58,536 nucleotides of DNA from NCBI GenBank assembly GCA_009774175.1, contig VSNG01000025.1, positions 1 to 58,536 on the forward strand. The letters are read 5' to 3'. The notes below the pieces were generated by a model. That model was not told the DNA's origin, did not search any database, and saw only the letters and a program-made list of their open reading frames with translations. This DNA comes from Lachnospiraceae bacterium (GTDB taxonomy: Bacteria; Bacillota; Clostridia; Lachnospirales; Lachnospiraceae). Below are positions 41,975-51,075 of this stretch, one piece after another (the first letter of the stretch is position 1; the number at the start of each line of letters is the position of its first letter). Position numbers and translations under genes: made by a program.

Positions 41975-43471
41975 TTACACATATGCTGCCGCATTCCATC
42001 TCAGTTCGTTCTTAATATCGCGGATCGTGGTATTTTTGTCGATTACAACGCTCTCGATTCCCATTGCATCCGCCCAGTCAACCATCTGGTCAACAGTCAG
42101 GTCATAGGAGAACGCCGTATGATGCGCGCCGCCTGCCAGAATCCATGCTGCTGCGCCCACCTCCAGATTCGGCTGAGGCGTCCAGTATGCCGTACCCACA
42201 GGAAGCTTCGGCATGGGTCTCTCCACCTTCTTGCAATCCACCGCATTGATCAACAGACGGAATCTCGTTCCAAGATCAATCAGGGAGCAGGCCACCGCAG
42301 GGCCTTCCTTTGCGGTAAATACCAGACGGGCAGGATCTTCCCTGTTACCCATGGACAGCGGGCATACCCTGATTGCAATATCGCCGTCCGCAACAGAAGG
42401 ACATACCTCCAGCATATGGGCCTGTAAGATACCTTCCTTGCCGGGCACTAAATTATAGGTGTAATCTTCCATCAGGGAAGAACCCTTTGCTCCCTCAATA
42501 TCAGCCGTCATCAGCTTCATGAGACGAACCATTGCCGCCACTTTCCAGTCGCCCTCTGCGCCAAAGCCGTAGCCCTTCTCCATCAGTCTCTGGATCGCCA
42601 GACCCGGAAGCTGCTTCAAGCCGCCCAGCATGCCGAAGTGGGTAACAACAGCGTGATAATCATTCTCCTTAAGGAATTTTTCAATACCGATCTCCTGCTG
42701 TGCCTGTACCGCCACATGTCTGCGGAACTCCTCGGCGTCACGGCCTTCGTCGATAATCTTATATTTGCTGTAATACTCCTCTACCAGCGCGTTTACTTCA
42801 CCTTGCGGCACTGCGTCCACATATTCCACTACATCGTTCACACAGTAATGATCAATCTCCCAGCCGAATTTGATCTGTGCCTCTACCTTATCGCCCTCAG
42901 TCACTGCAACGTTATTCATGTTATCGCCGAAACGGCATACACGCACATGGGAAGACTCGATCACGCCGATAGCCGTTCTCATCCAGCTTCCCAGCTGTCT
43001 CTGCACGCTTTCCGACGCCCAGTGCCCCACAATAACCTTGCGTTCAATCCCCATACGGCTTACGATATGCCCATACTCTCTGTCACCGTGGGCGGACTGG
43101 TTCTCATTCATAAAGTCCATATCAATGGTATCATAGGGAAGCTCCTCATTAAACTGCGTATGCAGATGGCAGAGCGGCTTCCGAAATTCCTTCAAACCGA
43201 GAATCCACATCTTTGCCGGAGAAAAAGTGTGCATCCAGGTAATGACGCCCGCACACTCAGGATCGTTGTTTGCATCGTTAAATGCCTTGCGGATGGAAGC
43301 CTGCCCTAACAACGTGGGCTTTAATACCACTTCAAAGGGCAGATTGCCGGAAGCATTCAGTCCCTCCACAATCTTCGCGGAATGATCCGCTACTTTTCTC
43401 AGGCACTCATCCCCATACAAGTCCTGAGACCCCGTACAAAACCAAAATTTGTAGTTCTTTGCTACGCTCAT
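41975..43471 (-). CDS. araA: L-arabinose isomerase
   Basis: Isomerises L-arabinose to L-ribulose with Mn2+. The 498-residue length is typical. Recognisable blocks are FWFCTGSQDLYG, VITWMHTFSPAKMWI, HTQFNEELPYDTIDMDFMN, GAEGDWKVAAMVRLMK and SLMEDYTYNL. First of three ara genes transcribed together. Its promoter at 43642-43671 carries AraR-type operators. The leader of about 170 bases also holds two more such half-site pairs. Confidence 0.98.
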   Translation of the reverse strand: MSVAKNYKFWFCTGSQDLYGDECLRKVADHSAKIVEGLNASGNLPFEVVLKPTLLGQASIRKAFNDANNDPECAGVITWMHTFSPAKMWILGLKEFRKPLCHLHTQFNEELPYDTIDMDFMNENQSAHGDREYGHIVSRMGIERKVIVGHWASESVQRQLGSWMRTAIGVIESSHVRVCRFGDNMNNVAVTEGDKVEAQIKFGWEIDHYCVNDVVEYVDAVPQGEVNALVEEYYSKYKIIDEGRDAEEFRRHVAVQAQQEIGIEKFLKENDYHAVVTHFGMLGGLKQLPGLAIQRLMEKGYGFGAEGDWKVAAMVRLMKLMTADIEGAKGSSLMEDYTYNLVPGKEGILQAHMLEVCPSVADGDIAIRVCPLSMGNREDPARLVFTAKEGPAVACSLIDLGTRFRLLINAVDCKKVERPMPKLPVGTAYWTPQPNLEVGAAAWILAGGAHHTAFSYDLTVDQMVDWADAMGIESVVIDKNTTIRDIKNELRWNAAAYV

Positions 43472-43567
43472 ACAATACCCTCTCTTTCTTTAAATAATTG
43501 AACTGCCTGTTTTCCTGCAAATTGGGCGGGACTCGCTGCCGTCTGTTTCCCGCGGCCCGATCCCCAA

Positions 43568-43600
43568 GTTGTACATGCGTACAATTTTGTATACAATTTA
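43568..43600. promoter_or_regulatory. Two AraR-type palindromes in the araA leader
   Basis: TTGTAC-ATGC-GTACAA and, a few bases later, TTGTATACAA have half-sites like the AraR consensus but with other spacings. They lie downstream of the promoter and could act as roadblocks or auxiliary sites. Confidence 0.55.
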
Positions 43601-43641
43601 ACACGCGATCCGCACAACTACCCCTCTTTTTTCTTAAAATT

Positions 43642-43671
43642 ATTTTACTACTTGTATGTACAAATAATCAA
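43642..43671 (-). promoter_or_regulatory. araA promoter
   Basis: TTGATT (43666-43671) and TAAAAT (43642-43647) on the minus strand with an 18-base spacer that contains the best AraR box. Confidence 0.65.
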
Positions 43672-43684
43672 GTTGTATGTACCA
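43652..43684. promoter_or_regulatory. Two AraR operators at the araA promoter
   Basis: TTGTATGTACAA (43652-43663) differs by one base from the core TTGTACGTACAA of the B. subtilis AraR box. A second copy, TTGTATGTACCAA, follows at 43673. Their centres are 21 bases apart, two helical turns, which suits cooperative binding. Confidence 0.75.
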
Positions 43685-43698
43685 AAAATCTTACGAAT

Positions 43699-44787
43699 TT
43701 AGCGGGCCTTACGCCTTCTCACGGAGCTTCTCGGCACCACATCCACTTCAAACTCATAATTCGCGTCAAAAGACGGATCCTTAATCAGACGCAGAAGATT
43801 TTCCGCCGCCTTCCCGCCAAGCCGCTCCATGGGATGGGGCGTCGACGCGATGGGGACGTCTCCCAAAATCGCAAGTTCCGAATCGTCCACACTGGCCACC
43901 GAAATATCCTGCGGAACCCGAATGCCATTCTTTTTAAAAATGTCCAGAAGCCCGAAAGCAACCTCGTCGTTATAGCAGAACACCGCCGTACAGTCTTTAA
44001 ACCGCCCCAGCACCTTGTCTGCCGCTTTATCCAGATGCTGCTTCTCCTCAGTATCCACCCAGACAGTCTGCCTGTCCTCCACTTCAAGTCCGGCGTCCAT
44101 CATGGCGTCCATATACCCCGAAAAGCGCGCCTGGCCCTGTCCGTCGTCCAGCTTAAAAATACCGCCGATCTTCTCATGCCCCATGGAAATCAGATATTTC
44201 GTCATTTTCCATCCCGCCATGTGATCATTGATGGAGACGTGGGGAATTTTCAACTGTGGATAAAAGCTGTTTATAAAAATCACCGGTATCCGTCTCTTGC
44301 GAATTTCCTGATAAAGACGAAGATTCGGGTTTGGTATACCACTTTTTGTCGGTTCCACGATAAGCCCGGACACTTCGTCCCGGCTGATAATATCTTCCAA
44401 AATGGTTTTTTCCCGCCCATGCTGATTATTGGTAAAGGCAATCTGTACAGAATATCCCGCCTCCAGCAAAACGCTCTCAATCCCCTGAATGGTTCTGGGA
44501 AAAATATAGCCGTCCACATAAGTCGTTACAACGGAAACCCGCATCCGCTTTGTCAGATTCGCAAGACGGTTATCATTGATATAGGTACCGCTTCCCTGAA
44601 TCCTTCGAATAACGCCCTCATTTTCAAGAATGCCGATTGCGTGCCTGACCGTCTGACGGCTTACGCCGAACATGTCCTTAAGCGTATTCTCAGAATACAT
44701 CTTTTGTCCCGGAACAAGCTTTTTCATTTCTATCTGTTCATTGATCCACTGAACCAACTCCAGGTACTTGGGGGTTGCCTTCTCCAT
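43699..44787 (-). CDS. araR: Arabinose-responsive repressor AraR
   Basis: A chimeric regulator: an N-terminal GntR winged helix (about 1-70; MYSENTLKDMFGVSRQTVRHAIGILENEGVIRRIQGSGTYI) joined to a LacI/GalR-type sugar-binding domain (about 85-355; IFPRTIQGIESVLLEAGYSV, HVSINDHMAGWKMTKYLISMGHEKIGGI, ASVDDSELAI). This is the AraR layout of Firmicutes, where L-arabinose causes release of DNA. Matching operators lie next to araA and upstream of the ChvE-type gene. It is downstream of mmsB with a hairpin in the 116-base gap, so read-through is partial. Confidence 0.95.
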   Translation of the reverse strand: MEKATPKYLELVQWINEQIEMKKLVPGQKMYSENTLKDMFGVSRQTVRHAIGILENEGVIRRIQGSGTYINDNRLANLTKRMRVSVVTTYVDGYIFPRTIQGIESVLLEAGYSVQIAFTNNQHGREKTILEDIISRDEVSGLIVEPTKSGIPNPNLRLYQEIRKRRIPVIFINSFYPQLKIPHVSINDHMAGWKMTKYLISMGHEKIGGIFKLDDGQGQARFSGYMDAMMDAGLEVEDRQTVWVDTEEKQHLDKAADKVLGRFKDCTAVFCYNDEVAFGLLDIFKKNGIRVPQDISVASVDDSELAILGDVPIASTPHPMERLGGKAAENLLRLIKDPSFDANYEFEVDVVPRSSVRRRKAR

Positions 44788-44811
44788 AATACACCTCTGT
44801 CATAGCCGCAA

Positions 44812-44835
44812 AGGGCTACCCTATCGGGCAGCCCT
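44812..44835 (-). terminator. Hairpin between mmsB and araR
   Basis: AGGGCT and AGCCCT pair with inner CC/GG, followed on the minus strand by only TTTG. It is probably a partial terminator. Confidence 0.5.
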
Positions 44836-44903
44836 CGCGCTTTAAGGACTGCGTTCTCCCGCGCTGTCCATTTCTTTTATGTATCTCTTTGTTATGCCAG
44901 GCT

Positions 44904-46076
44904 TTAGCCTTTCTTTCTCTTGGACATAACGTCTACGGTTACAGCTCCGAGAAGCACCGCGCCCTTTACGATCTTCTGAATATCTGTAGACCAGCCGTAC
45001 AGGGACATACCGTTATTCAGGATACCCATAATGAACGCGCCGACTACCGCACCCATAATCGTACCTGCACCACCGGCAACCGCCGCGCCACCGATATAAC
45101 AGGATGCGATGGCATCCATCTCGAAACCGTCGCCGGCCTTCGGTGTGGAGGAGGAGTTACGGGCGGAAAGAACAATGCCGGCAACCGCACTCAAAATACC
45201 CATATTGGTGTATACCCAGAAGAAAACTTTCTTTGTATCAATACCGGAAAGGTTTGCCGCCTTTCTGTTACCGCCCAAGGCGTAAATCTGACGTCCCGCT
45301 ACCGTCTTGCTGGTGATAAAGCCGTACAGGGCAATCAAAAGCGCCATAATGACAAGCACGAAAGGAAGTCCGTTATAGCGTGCCAGCTTATAGAAGCAGA
45401 ACCAGATAATAAAGAGCATAACCAGCAGCTTCAGCGCAATCTGCCAGAGAGGATTGGTTGCAAAATTATATTTCTCTTTCGTCTTAATACTGCGGATCTC
45501 ATTAAGAATCAGCGCAACGGATGCAATAACAGCCACTGCGATACAAACCAGATCCAGCGTGCCGCCGCCCACATTCACCTTTGCCGTGGGAAGGAAGCCT
45601 GCGCCCAGATACACGAAATTATCCGGATGAGGGCCCTTTGTCTGCGCCTTTAAGAGCGTATAGGTAAGGCCGCGGCCCATCAGCATCGTAGCCAGCGTCA
45701 CAACGAAAGGCGGGATATCCAGATAAGCAATAAAGAAGCCTGCAAACATGCCTACCAGAAGACCAATCAGCAGGGCAACTATGATCGCTACCCACATATT
45801 CATCTTATAGTCAATCAAAATGATACCTGCCGCCGCACCGGTAAGCGCTACAACAGAGCCAACGCCCAGATCGACGTTACCGGTCAGTACGCACAGCAGC
45901 ATACCAATGGCCAGAATAACCACATAACCGTTCTGCATGATCAGGTTGTTAATATTAGCCGGGGAAAGGTTCTTTCCACCCGTCATAATGGCAAAGATAA
46001 CATAGATGGCAATCAGCGCCAGAAACATACCGTACTGTTTCATGTCAAGATTTACTACTTTTTTCTTCTCATTCAT
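44904..46076 (-). CDS. mmsB: Multiple-monosaccharide ABC transporter permease
   Basis: Membrane subunit of a CUT2 sugar importer of the GguB/MmsB type. About ten segments, with NGYVVILAIGMLLCVLTGNVDLGVGSVVALTG and GGNRKAANLSGIDTKKVFF as landmarks. The preferred ATG at 46076 has AAAGGG eight bases upstream; earlier GTG/ATG codons at 46085 and 46082 overlap that site. It overlaps the end of mmsA. Confidence 0.94.
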   Translation of the reverse strand: MNEKKKVVNLDMKQYGMFLALIAIYVIFAIMTGGKNLSPANINNLIMQNGYVVILAIGMLLCVLTGNVDLGVGSVVALTGAAAGIILIDYKMNMWVAIIVALLIGLLVGMFAGFFIAYLDIPPFVVTLATMLMGRGLTYTLLKAQTKGPHPDNFVYLGAGFLPTAKVNVGGGTLDLVCIAVAVIASVALILNEIRSIKTKEKYNFATNPLWQIALKLLVMLFIIWFCFYKLARYNGLPFVLVIMALLIALYGFITSKTVAGRQIYALGGNRKAANLSGIDTKKVFFWVYTNMGILSAVAGIVLSARNSSSTPKAGDGFEMDAIASCYIGGAAVAGGAGTIMGAVVGAFIMGILNNGMSLYGWSTDIQKIVKGAVLLGAVTVDVMSKRKKG

Positions 46077-47628
46077 TTCCATCACCCTTTCTATTATGTG
46101 CCATAATACACTGCATAATTTTTTCCTGTGTCAGCTCTTCATGGTTCAGCTCGCCAGCGATCTGTCCCTCATTGATCACATAGGTCCTGTCGCAGGTACC
46201 GATGATCTCCGGCATCTCGGAAGAAATAATAATCACCGCTTTGCCTGCCTTTGCCAGCTCATTGATAACACAGTAGATCTCATACTTCGCGCCCACATCA
46301 ATACCGCGCGTAGGCTCATCCAGAATCAGCACATCCGGCTGTGTCAGCATCCACTTCGCCAGAACCACCTTCTGCTGGTTACCACCCGACAAGGAGCCGA
46401 CTACCTGCTCGATGGAAGTTGCCTTGACATTGATCCTTTTCTTGTACTCCTCCGCCGCAACGATCTCATCGTTTCCGTTGATCACGCCATGCTTCGAGAA
46501 GAATTTCGGGCGGGCCGCTATGGTCATATTCTCCTTGATCTCGCCGATCAGGTTAAGGCCATATACCTTTCTGTCCTCGGACACATAGGCAAGCTTACTG
46601 TCAATCGCCTGTTTTACGGTTTTCATCTCCACTTCTTTTCCGTTGATCTTAACGGTTCCGGAAATTTTCTGTCCGTAGCTGTGTCCGAACAGGCTCATGG
46701 CAAGCTCGGTACGCCCCGCGCCCATCAGCCCGGCAAGCCCTACTACCTCGCCCGCCTTCACGCTGATATTAATATTCTTTAAAATCTGACGATTCACATC
46801 ATCGGGATGATAGACATTCCAGTCGCTGACCTCAAAAATCGTATCGCCGATCTTCACGTCCTCACGCAATGGATAACGATTGGTCATTTCACGTCCTACC
46901 ATGCCCTTAATCACGCGATCCTCAGACATATCGTCCTCACCCTTAATCAGGGTTTCGATGGTCTTACCGTCACGGATGATAGTCACGGAGTCAGATACAT
47001 ATTCAATCTCATTTAATTTGTGGGAAATAATAATACAGGTAATTCCCTGCTTTTTCAGCTCCAGCATAATGTCCAGAAGCTTTTTGCTCTCCTCGTCATT
47101 TAACGCCGCCGTCGGCTCGTCAAGGATCAGAAGCTCCACTTTCTTTGCCATCGCTTTTGCAATTTCAATTAACTGTTGTTTACCGACACCCAGAGAGTTA
47201 ACCGGCACATTTACATCCTCGTGCTCCAAACCCACTCTCGCCAGCATTTCCTGCGCACGCTGTCTGGTCTTCGTCCAATCAATAACCCCCTTAGCCGCCA
47301 GCTGCTCATTTCCCAGAAACACGTTCTCTGCAACCGAGAGAAGCGGGCTCAAAGCAAGCTCCTGATGAATGATAACGATGCCCTTCGCCTCGCTGTCTCT
47401 CAAATTGTGGAACTTGCAGACTTCCCCATTATACACCACGTCACCGGAATATGTACCGTGAGGCCAGACGCCCGAGAGAACGTTCATCAGTGTAGATTTT
47501 CCAGCTCCGTTCTCACCGCACAGGGCATGGATCTCACCGCGTCTCACTTTCAGATTTACATCATCCAGCGCACGGACACCTGAAAATTCCTTGATAATGT
47601 GGTTCATTTCCAAGATGTAATCCGACAT
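46069..47628 (-). CDS. mmsA: Multiple-monosaccharide ABC transporter ATP-binding protein
   Basis: Double ATPase of the importer. The first half has GENGAGKSTLMNVL, LSVAENVF, GVGKQQLIEIAKAM and ILDEPTAAL; the second has SEDRKVYGL, LSGGNQQKVVLAKWM and LILDEPTRGIDVGAK. GguA/MmsA type, paired with ChvE. It follows the binding protein after a 164-base gap with several hairpins. Confidence 0.95.
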   Translation of the reverse strand: MSDYILEMNHIIKEFSGVRALDDVNLKVRRGEIHALCGENGAGKSTLMNVLSGVWPHGTYSGDVVYNGEVCKFHNLRDSEAKGIVIIHQELALSPLLSVAENVFLGNEQLAAKGVIDWTKTRQRAQEMLARVGLEHEDVNVPVNSLGVGKQQLIEIAKAMAKKVELLILDEPTAALNDEESKKLLDIMLELKKQGITCIIISHKLNEIEYVSDSVTIIRDGKTIETLIKGEDDMSEDRVIKGMVGREMTNRYPLREDVKIGDTIFEVSDWNVYHPDDVNRQILKNINISVKAGEVVGLAGLMGAGRTELAMSLFGHSYGQKISGTVKINGKEVEMKTVKQAIDSKLAYVSEDRKVYGLNLIGEIKENMTIAARPKFFSKHGVINGNDEIVAAEEYKKRINVKATSIEQVVGSLSGGNQQKVVLAKWMLTQPDVLILDEPTRGIDVGAKYEIYCVINELAKAGKAVIIISSEMPEIIGTCDRTYVINEGQIAGELNHEELTQEKIMQCIMAHNRKGDGNE

Positions 47629-47744
47629 TTTCCCAACTCCCTTCTCTATTTATTCGTCACAGACTCAGCAGTCTGCGACCAAAGAATTACCTCGCAATTC
47701 TTTCTTCAATATCTTAATGCCATGGTACTTTTGCGTGATATAAT

Positions 47745-47774
47745 GAGGGCGGCAGCACAACTGCCGCCGCCCTC
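47745..47774 (-). terminator. Strong hairpin between chvE and mmsA genes
   Basis: GAGGGCGGC and GCCGCCCTC make a 9-bp GC-rich stem; no T-run follows. Two further small stem-loops (AAAGAATT/AATTCTTT, CAGACT/AGTCTG) come after it. It probably sets the excess of binding protein over ATPase. Confidence 0.65.
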
Positions 47775-47792
47775 CTGAATTACTATGAAATA

Positions 47793-48992
47793 TTACTCAG
47801 CCAACTGCTCCTCTGTGTAGTAGCCGCCCTCTACAATGATCTCCTTGTAGTTGGACTGGTCTACTGCTACAGGTGTGCACAGGTAAGAGGGAACTACGAT
47901 CTTACCATTGTTGTACTGCTCGGTATCGTTGATCTCAGGCTCTGCACCCTCAAGCACTGCCTGCACCATGGTAACGCACTTCTCAGCCAGGAGACGGGTA
48001 TCTTTGTAGATGGACATTGTCTGCTTGCCGGAAATGATGTTCTTGGTAGCCATCAGCTCAGCATCCTGACCAGTGATCATAGGCCAGTTAGCGTCTGTAT
48101 AGCCAGCGCCCTCAAGAGCTGCCTTACAACCATATGCGAAACCGTCAAATGCGGTTGCACAGATATCAAGATCCTCGTCAGCATAGAAACCTGTCAGGTA
48201 GTTCTCACAGTTCTGCTGTGCGGTCTCCTGAGACCATCTCAGGATACAGGTATCTTCAAAGGAAGTTCTGCCGGACTTACATACCAGCGCACCGTTGTCC
48301 AGATAGGGCTGAAGAACCTCCATCAGACCTGCATAAAGCATATGTGCGTTGTTATCATCAGGGGAACCCATGAAGAACTCAATAGTCTTCGGGTCAGCGG
48401 GATCAAGGCCTGCATTTTCTTCGATGTACTTACCGATTGCAGTACCAACACCCTTGTTATCAAAAGTAGCATAGTAGGAAACTGCGTCCGTGTTCATCAG
48501 CAGACGGTCGTAAGCGATGATCGGAATACCAGCTTCTTTCGCCTGAGCCTCTACGTTTACCAGAGCGTCAGAGTCGATGGAAGCGATAACCAGGCAGTTT
48601 ACGCCGGATGCAATCATGTTCTCGATCTGGGAAACCTGTGCCTGCACGTCGTCCTCTGCATACTGAAGGTCTACTTCATAGCCAAGAGCCTCAAGCTGAG
48701 CCTTCATGTTAGCGCCGTCGTTGATCCATCTCTCAGAAGACTGGGTAGGCATTGCCACGCCAACCTTCTTGCCGCCGGATGCCTCTGTTGCTGCCGCCGC
48801 CTCATCTACTGCCGCGTCAGCCGCGTCAGTCGCATCTGCCGCATCTGTCGCAGGAGCTGCCTCCTCCGCTGCGGGAGCCGCCTCTTCTGTAGCCGCAGGA
48901 GCTGCTGCTTCTTCAGCAGAACCGCCACAGCCTACGAGCATGGAAGCAACCATTGCTACGCTCAAAAGTGTGCCTAAAACTTTCTTTTTCAT
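47793..48992 (-). CDS. chvE: ChvE-type multiple-monosaccharide-binding lipoprotein
   Basis: Signal peptide with lipobox MLVGCGG, an Ala/Glu-rich linker, and a CUT2 periplasmic-binding fold. The stretches VGVAMPTQSSERWINDGANM, VDLQYAEDDVQAQVSQIENM, IAYDRLLMNTDAVSYYATFDN and GSPDDNNAHM closely fit ChvE, which binds arabinose, galactose and related sugars and in other bacteria also feeds chemoreceptors. The frame extends to 49070, but the ATG at 48992 with AAGGGAGGA upstream begins a clean signal peptide. AraR-type sites flank its promoter. Confidence 0.94.
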   Translation of the reverse strand: MKKKVLGTLLSVAMVASMLVGCGGSAEEAAAPAATEEAAPAAEEAAPATDAADATDAADAAVDEAAAATEASGGKKVGVAMPTQSSERWINDGANMKAQLEALGYEVDLQYAEDDVQAQVSQIENMIASGVNCLVIASIDSDALVNVEAQAKEAGIPIIAYDRLLMNTDAVSYYATFDNKGVGTAIGKYIEENAGLDPADPKTIEFFMGSPDDNNAHMLYAGLMEVLQPYLDNGALVCKSGRTSFEDTCILRWSQETAQQNCENYLTGFYADEDLDICATAFDGFAYGCKAALEGAGYTDANWPMITGQDAELMATKNIISGKQTMSIYKDTRLLAEKCVTMVQAVLEGAEPEINDTEQYNNGKIVVPSYLCTPVAVDQSNYKEIIVEGGYYTEEQLAE

Positions 48993-49052
48993 TCTTTTTC
49001 CTCCCTTAGAATAATTATTTCGCACAGAAAAACTTGTCTGTATGCGTCGAAA

Positions 49053-49073
49053 AAGTTGTACACTATACAATTT
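49053..49073. promoter_or_regulatory. AraR-type operator downstream of the chvE promoter
   Basis: TTGTA-CACTA-TACAA with AA/TT flanks, five-base spacer. It is in the leader, about 120 bases after the predicted transcription start. Confidence 0.6.
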
Positions 49074-49195
49074 GCCGGTTTTTAAGATATTTTAGTTTTT
49101 TGGCAAATTCATAATTGGAACATTTTGCTTAATCGGCGCTCAAATTTTAAGTTATTCTGTACATTTTGACCACTTATTTCCGAAGTGACACCTCC

Positions 49196-49224
49196 ATTAT
49201 ATACATGAGCAAATAAATTGTCAA
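49196..49224 (-). promoter_or_regulatory. Consensus sigma-A promoter of chvE
   Basis: TTGACA (49219-49224) and TATAAT (49196-49201) on the minus strand with a 17-base spacer, a perfect consensus. The leader would be about 195 bases. Confidence 0.85.
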
Positions 49225-49257
49225 TCATTTTATTCTTTTTTTACATACATCTTGCCA

Positions 49258-49278
49258 AAGTTGTACATAATACAACTT
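49258..49278. promoter_or_regulatory. AraR-type operator upstream of the chvE promoter
   Basis: AAGTTGTA and TACAACTT are perfect inverted repeats around CATAA. It lies about 34 bases upstream of the -35, between the MCP terminator and the promoter. Confidence 0.65.
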
Positions 49279-49312
49279 AAAAAAAGGGATCGTGCACGAG
49301 CACAGTCCCTTT
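49279..49312 (-). terminator. Terminator of the chemoreceptor operon
   Basis: AAAGGGA and TCCCTTT pair, with an inner GTGC/GCAC stem, then TTTTT on the minus strand. Confidence 0.8.
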
Positions 49313-49353
49313 CCCTTCCATTTATCTATTTAAAGCCCATTTTTTGGCAGATT

Positions 49354-51075
49354 TTATATCTTAAACTCACCCACAACGCCTTCCACATCGCCCGTAAGCG
49401 CCAGCAGTCTATCCATGGCCTGCGACACCTCTTCGAGATTTGCCGACTGTTCTGCCACCACCGCGCTGACCTCATTAATCTCCGTTACATTGTCGTCGGC
49501 AGCTTCCTTTACGGTTCCCATGCTTTCCAGCGTCTCTGAAATTCTTTGAGACAACGCTTCCACGCCGTTTATGATGTCTTCGACGTTGTTGCTCACCTCG
49601 TCGGTTCCCCCGGTAATAACCTCGAAACTCTCCTTCGCCTCGCCTGTCATCTGATTTCCCTTTTCCAGCTGATCCAGGCTTTCCCGCAGTCTGGATGTCA
49701 TCTGATCCGCCTGAGAGCTGACCGCCTCAATCATCTTACCGATTTGCGCCGCTGCCGCCTGAGAATCATCAGCCAGATCGCGGATTTCCGTAGCCACCAC
49801 CGCAAACCCTCTGCCTGCCTCGCCGGCTCTGGCTGCTTCGATGGAAGCATTTAATGACAGCAGATTCGTCTGGGAGGCAATCGAAGAAATGGACGCAAGC
49901 GCCTCCGTCATTCCCTTGGCATTCTCACCAAAGGAGGCAAACACACTCTCCATCTCCCGCATGGAGCGGTTGACCTCGCCCATCTGCTCCACATAGGCCA
50001 TAATCTTTTGCATACCTTCTCTGGCATTATCCCTTGTCTTGCCCGCGTTTCCGTGAATGGACTCCGCATAGTCCGCCACACGTCTGGCAATATCCTCCAT
50101 ATCGCTGATCTGCCCCTGAGCGTGCCTGACCTCCTCCTGCTGCCTCTCAAGCGCCGCCAGCATACCGTCCACCGCATCGGCAATGCGTGTACCTCCCTGC
50201 GTATTCTCATCTACGCTGGAATTTACCGTGGCAGTAGCCATTTTAAGCTCTGCCATATTGGAAGCCACTTTACTGATCAGATACACCAGGCTTCCCTTCA
50301 TTTTATTAAATGCCAAAGCCGCCCGGCCGGCCTCATCCCGGCTTTTTACCTGAATATCTTCGCTCGTCAGGTTCCCCTCGGACATAATTGTAAGATTCTT
50401 TTGCAACTGTATGATAGGCGCCGTTATGCTCTGCATCAGTGCAAAAGCCGCCGCCAGAACAACAACCGCCGTAACTACCACCGCCCCAATAATTATGGTA
50501 AGCGTGCGCCTGAAATCGTTTTGAATCGTCTCAACAAGCATCTCGCTTCTGGATATCTCAGATGCAAGAAATGTCTCTGCACTGGAACTGATAAAACTCA
50601 TGTTGCCGTTCATGCTCTGCGCCGCATCCATTCCGGCCGAGGAATAGGTATCCCCGCAGGCGGCCTGCACCTCCCGGTAGGAAGCAATAAATTTACCCGT
50701 CTCGGAGGCGAACTTGTCATACTGGTTACGCATCTCCGAGTATTCCGCCTCCTGAGGAAGGCCTTCTCCTATTTCCGCCACATACTGCTCCATGGTATCT
50801 ATCACTTCCACATGCCCGCTGGAAGCAATATCTCCGCCGACCCCGCATTTGGTAATAACCGTTCTTCCCAGATAGGCGGCATTGTCCTTCACGAATGTCA
50901 CCTTGCTGATGCTGTCAAGAATCTGCGAATACTGCGTGTTATAGCTGTTTGATCTGATCACGAGCACCGCCATCAGCGCCACAAGCACAACCATCGTACA
51001 CAAAATACAGGCGTTGATTTTCAAGCGGATTCCGATTCCTTTACCTTTTTTCACTTCCTGTTTCCCCGTCTGCAT
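49354..51075 (-). CDS. Methyl-accepting chemotaxis protein (second of pair)
   Basis: Two membrane segments (about 20-42 and 190-212) frame an extracellular sensor of about 145 residues. A HAMP domain (SITAPIIQLQKNLTIMSEGNL) and the signalling hairpin with tip SQTNLLSLNASIEAARAGEAGRGFAVVATEIRDLA follow. The sensor is helical and has no recognised ligand class. The start at 51075 (ATG, AAAGGAG upstream) lies inside the end of the preceding small gene. No Che kinase genes are in the window. Confidence 0.93.
   Translation of the reverse strand: MQTGKQEVKKGKGIGIRLKINACILCTMVVLVALMAVLVIRSNSYNTQYSQILDSISKVTFVKDNAAYLGRTVITKCGVGGDIASSGHVEVIDTMEQYVAEIGEGLPQEAEYSEMRNQYDKFASETGKFIASYREVQAACGDTYSSAGMDAAQSMNGNMSFISSSAETFLASEISRSEMLVETIQNDFRRTLTIIIGAVVVTAVVVLAAAFALMQSITAPIIQLQKNLTIMSEGNLTSEDIQVKSRDEAGRAALAFNKMKGSLVYLISKVASNMAELKMATATVNSSVDENTQGGTRIADAVDGMLAALERQQEEVRHAQGQISDMEDIARRVADYAESIHGNAGKTRDNAREGMQKIMAYVEQMGEVNRSMREMESVFASFGENAKGMTEALASISSIASQTNLLSLNASIEAARAGEAGRGFAVVATEIRDLADDSQAAAAQIGKMIEAVSSQADQMTSRLRESLDQLEKGNQMTGEAKESFEVITGGTDEVSNNVEDIINGVEALSQRISETLESMGTVKEAADDNVTEINEVSAVVAEQSANLEEVSQAMDRLLALTGDVEGVVGEFKI

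Noticed and set aside
41471..42427. Long plus-strand ORF opposite araB/araA
   Set aside because: Antisense shadow of two highly conserved genes, rich in His, Cys and Arg as expected for a mirror frame.
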